From positions 248,001 through 312,000 of the forward strand of contig NZ_CP046565.1 of the NCBI RefSeq assembly GCF_012769535.1: a stretch of 64,000 nucleotides of DNA, written 5' to 3'. This stretch comes from Methylococcus geothermalis. Lineage in GTDB: Bacteria > Pseudomonadota > Gammaproteobacteria > Methylococcales > Methylococcaceae. This document shows, one piece after another, positions 60,018 through 64,000 of the stretch; within the stretch, counting starts at the first letter, position 1; each line of letters starts with the position of its first letter. Under the pieces are notes generated by a model that saw nothing but the letters and a program-made list of their open reading frames with translations, was not told the origin of the DNA and did not search any database. A program made the position numbers and the translations under genes.

Positions 60018-61172
60018 CTAGCGGGAAGAGGCCCCGAGGAGATCCGCCGCCAGTTCGGCCAGACGCCGGGATCCTCCGCCCTCGCCCAGGGTCCGCTGGA
60101 CTCCGGCCAGATCGCGCCGGATCCGCAAGGCGTAGCCGGGTTCATTTAGAATCCGGAGAACCTCGGTGCCGACCGCTTCGGCGTTGGCCTCGCGCTGGAT
60201 GAACTCCTGCACGATCTTGCGTCCCGCCAGGATGTTCGGCAGGCCGATGAAAGGAATCGTCACCAGCAGCCTGCCGAGCCAGTAACTGAGCGGCGCAAGC
60301 TTGTAGACGATGGCCATGGGCACGCCGAGCAGGGCCACTTCGAGGGTCGCGGTGCCCGAGGTGGTCATGACGGCGTCGCAGCAGCCCAGGACGTCGAGTC
60401 GGCGGTCCTTGACGAGCCGGACCGGCACCGGCGCCGCCTCCAGTTCGGCGGCCAGCAGCTCGTCGGTGACCGAAGGCGCCTGGATCAGCACGAAACGGGC
60501 GTCCGGCCGCTCACCGGCGATCCGCGCCGCGGTCTGCAGCATCATCGGCAGCAACCGGCGGATTTCATTGCCCCGGCTGCCGGGCAACAGACCGACCAGG
60601 GGACCGGATTCGCCCATCCCCAGCTCTCGCCGCATCCTCCCCGCATCGGCGACCGGCGCGATCTTCCCGGCCAGGGGGTGACCGACATAGGTCACCGGAA
60701 TGCCATGCCGCTCGTAGAAGGGCACTTCGAACGGAAAGATCACGGCCATATGGTCGATCGCCCGGCCATAGTCCTTGACCCGGCCCGGACGCCAAGCCCA
60801 GACCTGCGGGCTGACGTAGAACAGCACCTTGATGCCGGCCGCCTTGGCGGCGCGGGCCAGGCGGAAATTGAATTCCTTGTAGTCGACGCAGATCAGCAGA
60901 TCGGGCCGCTCGGCGCGGGCCAGCGCCTTCATGGCCTCGAGCGCGCGGCTGATCTCGCCGTAATGGCGGGCGATCTCGGCCAGCCCGATGACGCCGAGGC
61001 CGGTGGAGTCGACCCGGATGTCGATGCCGGCCTCGCTCATCGCGGGGCCGCCCATGCCGGTGCCGCGGACCTCCGGAATCAGCCGCCGGAGTTCGCGGAA
61101 CATCGCGGCGGCATGCTGGTCGCCGGAGGCTTCCCCGGCGACCAGCATGACCAGCGGAGCACGCTCAGCCAT
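60018..61172 (-). CDS. lpxB: LpxB, lipid A disaccharide synthase
   Basis: LpxB condenses UDP-diacyl-glucosamine with lipid X. The 384-aa product has the opening VMLVAGEASGDQHAAAMFREL, GPAMSEAGIDIR, FYVSPQVWAWRPGRVKDYGRA and GSRGNEIRRLLPMM, all LpxB signatures, and the C-terminal IVYKLAPLSYWLGRLLV. It overlaps gnnB by 8 nt. Confidence 0.96.
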   Translation of the reverse strand: MAERAPLVMLVAGEASGDQHAAAMFRELRRLIPEVRGTGMGGPAMSEAGIDIRVDSTGLGVIGLAEIARHYGEISRALEAMKALARAERPDLLICVDYKEFNFRLARAAKAAGIKVLFYVSPQVWAWRPGRVKDYGRAIDHMAVIFPFEVPFYERHGIPVTYVGHPLAGKIAPVADAGRMRRELGMGESGPLVGLLPGSRGNEIRRLLPMMLQTAARIAGERPDARFVLIQAPSVTDELLAAELEAAPVPVRLVKDRRLDVLGCCDAVMTTSGTATLEVALLGVPMAIVYKLAPLSYWLGRLLVTIPFIGLPNILAGRKIVQEFIQREANAEAVGTEVLRILNEPGYALRIRRDLAGVQRTLGEGGGSRRLAELAADLLGASSR

Positions 61173-62259
61173 TCACCGCCTGGCGCACCACGTCCGCGAT
61201 CTTGCGTACATCCGCTTCCGCCAGTTCCGGGAAGATCGGCAGCGAAACGCAGCGCGCCGCCACCGCCTCGCATACGGGCAGGCTGACGTCGGCATAATCC
61301 TGCGCGAACACGTTCTGCCGGTGCAGCGGCACCGGATAGTAGATCGCGCAGCCGATGCCGGCTTTCTGCAGCGCCTCCAGGATGGCGTCGCGGCGGTCGC
61401 TCAGCAGGGTGTACTGGTGGTAGACGTGCACGCCGATGCCATCCTCGTAAGGCACTTCGGCGACACCGGCCATGAGTTCCGAATACAGGTGGGCGACGCG
61501 GCGGCGGTTGGCGTTGAATTCGTCGATGTATTTGAGCTTGACCCGCAGCACCACGGCCTGCAGCTCGTCGAGCCGGCTGTTGTAGCCGATCACGTCGTGG
61601 TAGTAGCGCACCTTCGAGCCATGGTTGCGCAGCATCTTGACCTGCTCCGCCACCGCGTCGGAATCGGTCGTCACCAGGCCGCCGTCGCCGTAGCAGCCCA
61701 GGTTCTTGCTGGGGAAGAAACTGAAGCCGGAGCTGATGCCCATACTTCCGGTCTGGCGGCCACCGACGGTGGCGCCGAAGGACTGCGCGCAGTCTTCGAC
61801 GATCTTCAGCCCATGGCGGTCGGCGACGGCCTGGAGCCTCGGCATGTCGGCCGGCTGGCCGAACAGATGCACCGGCATGATGGCGCGGGTCCTGGCCGTC
61901 ACCGCGGCTTCGACAGCCGCGGGGCAGAGATTGAAGGTCTTGGCGTCGATGTCGACGAACACCGGCTTGGCGCCGACGTAGCGGATCGCCTCCGCCGTGG
62001 CGATGAAGGTGAAGGGCGAGGTGATGACCTCGTCGCCCTCGCCGATGCCGGCGGCGAGCAGGGCCAGATGCAGGGCGTCGGTGCCCGAGGCCACCCCGAT
62101 GGCATGCTTCACGCCCAGGTATTCGGCGGCCTCCTTCTCGAAGGCCTGCACGTTCGGCCCCAGCACGAAGGCGCAGGATTCCAGCGCATCCGCCAGGCCC
62201 TTGTCGATTTCCGGCTTGAGGCGGGCGTATTGGGTCTTGAGGTCAACCATGGGGATCAT
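61165..62259 (-). CDS. gnnB: GnnB, UDP-3-keto sugar aminotransferase
   Basis: GnnB converts the 3-keto intermediate to UDP-GlcNAc3N. The 364-aa protein is a DegT/DnrJ/EryC1 PLP enzyme with GVASGTDALHLALLA, EDCAQSFGATVGG, the PLP lysine in SGFSFFPSKNLGCYGDGG and HVYHQYTLLSD. Its position between lpxB and gnnA, next to lpxA, matches the gnnAB arrangement known from Acidithiobacillus, so I assign GnnB with more confidence than for a lone aminotransferase. Confidence 0.88.
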   Translation of the reverse strand: MIPMVDLKTQYARLKPEIDKGLADALESCAFVLGPNVQAFEKEAAEYLGVKHAIGVASGTDALHLALLAAGIGEGDEVITSPFTFIATAEAIRYVGAKPVFVDIDAKTFNLCPAAVEAAVTARTRAIMPVHLFGQPADMPRLQAVADRHGLKIVEDCAQSFGATVGGRQTGSMGISSGFSFFPSKNLGCYGDGGLVTTDSDAVAEQVKMLRNHGSKVRYYHDVIGYNSRLDELQAVVLRVKLKYIDEFNANRRRVAHLYSELMAGVAEVPYEDGIGVHVYHQYTLLSDRRDAILEALQKAGIGCAIYYPVPLHRQNVFAQDYADVSLPVCEAVAARCVSLPIFPELAEADVRKIADVVRQAVNG

Positions 62260-62281
62260 GCGGCAAAACTCCTGAATATCT

Positions 62282-63217
62282 TCAACACTTGAGCAGATGG
62301 GTGATTTCGGTGGCGGTCGCCAGGGCGCGGCGGCCGGCCGATCCGGACACCAGCGGCTCGCGGTTTTCGCGGATGCAATCGAGGAAATGGCGGATTTCTT
62401 CCATCAGGGCGTCGCCGTTCTCGAACACCGATTCCTCGCTGAGGATTTCCGGCACGCCGGGGAACATCTCGCCCTCGCCCTTCCAGTGACGGGCCAGCAC
62501 GCGGTTCTGGAAGTCGACCGAGACGTAGGCGTTGGGCATGAACATGCGCATCTTGCGCTCGACCTTCAGGCTGACCCGGCTGGCGGTGACGTTGGCGACG
62601 CAGCCGCTCTTGAACTGGAGCCGGGCATTGGCGATGTCGATGTCGCCGGTGAGCACGGCCACGCCCTTGGCGTCGATCCGCTCGACCTCGGAGTCGACCA
62701 TGTCGAGGATGATGTCGATGTCGTGGATCATCAGGTCCAGCACCACACTGACGTCGTTGGCGCGGGGCTTGAACGGCGCCAGCCGGTGCGATTCGATGAA
62801 CAGCGGCTTGTGATGATCCAGGTCCAGCCCCAGCACGGCGGCGTTGAAGCGCTCCAAGTGGCCGACCATCAGCACGCGCTGCTTTTCCTTCGCGATCCGG
62901 ATCAGCTCGTCGGCCTCCTCCACGGTCACGGTGATGGGTTTCTCCACCAACACATGCGCGCCGGCTTCGAGAAAATCGCGGGCGACACGATGGTGCAGGC
63001 TGGTCGGCACCACGACGCTGACCGCATCGACCTTGCCCAGCAGGGCACGGTAGTCGGTCAGACCTTCGACGCCCAGGCGGTCGCCGATCTCGGCCGCAGC
63101 GGCAGGATCGGCATCGACCACGGCGACCAGTTCGCAGCCCGGCAGGGCGGCATATTTTTCCGCGTGGAACTTGCCGAGATAGCCCACGCCGATCACGGCA
63201 CATTTCAAAGCACTCAT
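62282..63217 (-). CDS. gnnA: GnnA, UDP-GlcNAc 3-dehydrogenase
   Basis: GnnA oxidises the 3-OH of UDP-GlcNAc with NAD. The 311-aa protein has a Rossmann N terminus (VIGVGYLGKFHAEKYAALPG), EKPITVTVEEADELI and a Gfo/Idh/MocA C-terminal domain. With gnnB it makes the amine precursor used by some LpxA enzymes to place amide-linked acyl chains on lipid A. It is 22 nt after lpxA and 22 nt before gnnB. Confidence 0.88.
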   Translation of the reverse strand: MSALKCAVIGVGYLGKFHAEKYAALPGCELVAVVDADPAAAAEIGDRLGVEGLTDYRALLGKVDAVSVVVPTSLHHRVARDFLEAGAHVLVEKPITVTVEEADELIRIAKEKQRVLMVGHLERFNAAVLGLDLDHHKPLFIESHRLAPFKPRANDVSVVLDLMIHDIDIILDMVDSEVERIDAKGVAVLTGDIDIANARLQFKSGCVANVTASRVSLKVERKMRMFMPNAYVSVDFQNRVLARHWKGEGEMFPGVPEILSEESVFENGDALMEEIRHFLDCIRENREPLVSGSAGRRALATATEITHLLKC

Positions 63218-63239
63218 GGGATAGACCGATAGTTTGGAA

Positions 63240-64000
63240 TTATTCCGCTTCGCGCCCTTCCAGCTCGAAGAACGCCAGGGTTCCGCGCTTGGAGCCTGCG
63301 CCGAGCCAGGCGCGGAGATACGCCAGTTCGGGTGTGTCGGGCAGATCGTCGAACGTGCCGCGGGCGCGCAGGCGGCGGAAAGCGGCCGACACGGCCTTCA
63401 GCCGGTCACCGTCGATCCCGGCTCGGCGCATGCCGACCAGGTTGAGACGGTAATGCTTGCCGGGGCGGCCACCGACCATGGTATAGGGGATCACGTCCTT
63501 GTTGATGCCGGCCAGCCCCTGCAGCATGGCGAGGCTGCCGATCCGGCAGAACTGATGCACCATCACCCCGCCGCCGAAGAACACCCGGTCGTCCACTCGG
63601 CAGTGACCACCCAGGGTGGCGCCGCTGGCCAGGATGTTGTGGTCGCCCAGCACGCAATCGTGGCCGACATGGGTGTTGTTCATGAGGTAGTTGTTCGATC
63701 CCAGCCGGGTCGAACCGCCGGCCTGGGTGGCGCGGCTGATGGTCACGCCCTCGCGCAGCACGTTGCCATCGCCGAGACCGACATGGGTGACGGTAGCGGG
63801 GTCGAATCCCAGGTCCTGGGGCAGACCGCCCAGGACGGCGTGGGGATGGATCACGTTGCCGCGCCCCATGCGGACAAAGGAATGAATCACGGCATGCGCG
63901 CCGACGCGGCAGCCGTCGCCGATCTCGACATGGTCTTCGATCACGGCGAAGGGCCCCACGCTGACGTCGGCGCCGAGTTTGGCCGTCTCGGCGATACAGG
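63240..64000 (-). CDS. lpxA: LpxA, acyltransferase (5' end beyond the window)
   Basis: LpxA adds the first acyl chain to the UDP-sugar. The visible part has the left-handed beta-helix hexapeptides (IGDGCRVGAHAVIHSFV), the catalytic His in NNTHVGHDCVLGDHNIL, GGHCRVDDRVFFGGG, and a C-terminal helical domain (LNLVGMRRAGIDGDRL). The frame stays open to the window edge, so the start lies beyond 64000. Beside gnnAB it is expected to accept UDP-GlcNAc3N. Confidence 0.94.
   Translation of the reverse strand, partial: CIAETAKLGADVSVGPFAVIEDHVEIGDGCRVGAHAVIHSFVRMGRGNVIHPHAVLGGLPQDLGFDPATVTHVGLGDGNVLREGVTISRATQAGGSTRLGSNNYLMNNTHVGHDCVLGDHNILASGATLGGHCRVDDRVFFGGGVMVHQFCRIGSLAMLQGLAGINKDVIPYTMVGGRPGKHYRLNLVGMRRAGIDGDRLKAVSAAFRRLRARGTFDDLPDTPELAYLRAWLGAGSKRGTLAFFELEGREAE

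Noticed and set aside
1-64000. tRNA or rRNA genes
   Set aside because: I looked for tRNA-like and rRNA-like segments, especially at the island edges, and found none I could support.

Overview
The window looks like a chromosome segment of a high-GC gammaproteobacterium, most likely a type I methanotroph close to Methylococcus or Methylocaldum. The evidence is the lpxA-gnnA-gnnB-lpxB order (known from Acidithiobacillus and reported in Methylococcus), a very large multihaem cytochrome inventory, a copper-type TonB receptor and System I cytochrome maturation genes. The assignment is an inference from gene content, not from a database search.

Left region (about 0.4-34.4 kb), almost all on the minus strand: a respiratory and envelope locus. 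Read in transcription order it holds a 9-haem cytochrome; a small NrfJ-like protein; an 8-haem paralogue; two paralogous ~920-aa 7-haem cytochromes with a small cysteine-rich membrane protein between them; an outer-membrane beta-barrel; three periplasmic cytochromes (7, 8 and 6 haems) in overlapping frames; a NapH-like polyferredoxin; a membrane fusion of an octahaem domain to a CysJ-like NADPH-FAD-FMN reductase; a 3-haem and a 14-haem NHL-propeller cytochrome; and a CcmG-like thioredoxin. Two very small membrane proteins, a parvulin lipoprotein, an OprC/NosA-type copper receptor and TonB-ExbB-ExbD follow. I count about 77 haem sites in ten proteins. A coherent but untested model is an electron conduit from cytoplasmic NADPH through the periplasm and a porin-like barrel to the cell surface, with copper uptake built into the same regulon. 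Five upstream regions in this locus carry the same doubled 10-bp palindrome (consensus near GTGATWTCAC, two copies 20-21 bp apart), which ties the copper receptor and the cytochromes to one unknown regulator.

Middle region (34.9-47.5 kb): ccmDEFGHI on the plus strand (no ccmABC here), an YceK-like lipoprotein, a YqgE homologue with a signal anchor, an L,D-transpeptidase, several envelope proteins of unknown function, a potassium channel and a Sel1-repeat protein.

Accessory island (47.6-58.2 kb): Fic protein, type I restriction-modification genes in the order hsdR-hsdS-AlbA/HATPase-hsdM, then decayed toxin-antitoxin and restriction/recombinase debris. The hsdS gene carries an in-frame DUF559 nuclease module flanked by GC-rich palindromic repeats, which looks like a recent insertion into its linker. 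hsdM has its own leader with two pairs of 11-bp iterons.

Right end (58.2-64.0 kb), minus strand: a ScsD-like thioredoxin, a YgjP-type metalloprotease, greB and the lipid A genes lpxB, gnnB, gnnA and lpxA (cut by the window edge). I saw no rRNA, tRNA or CRISPR array.
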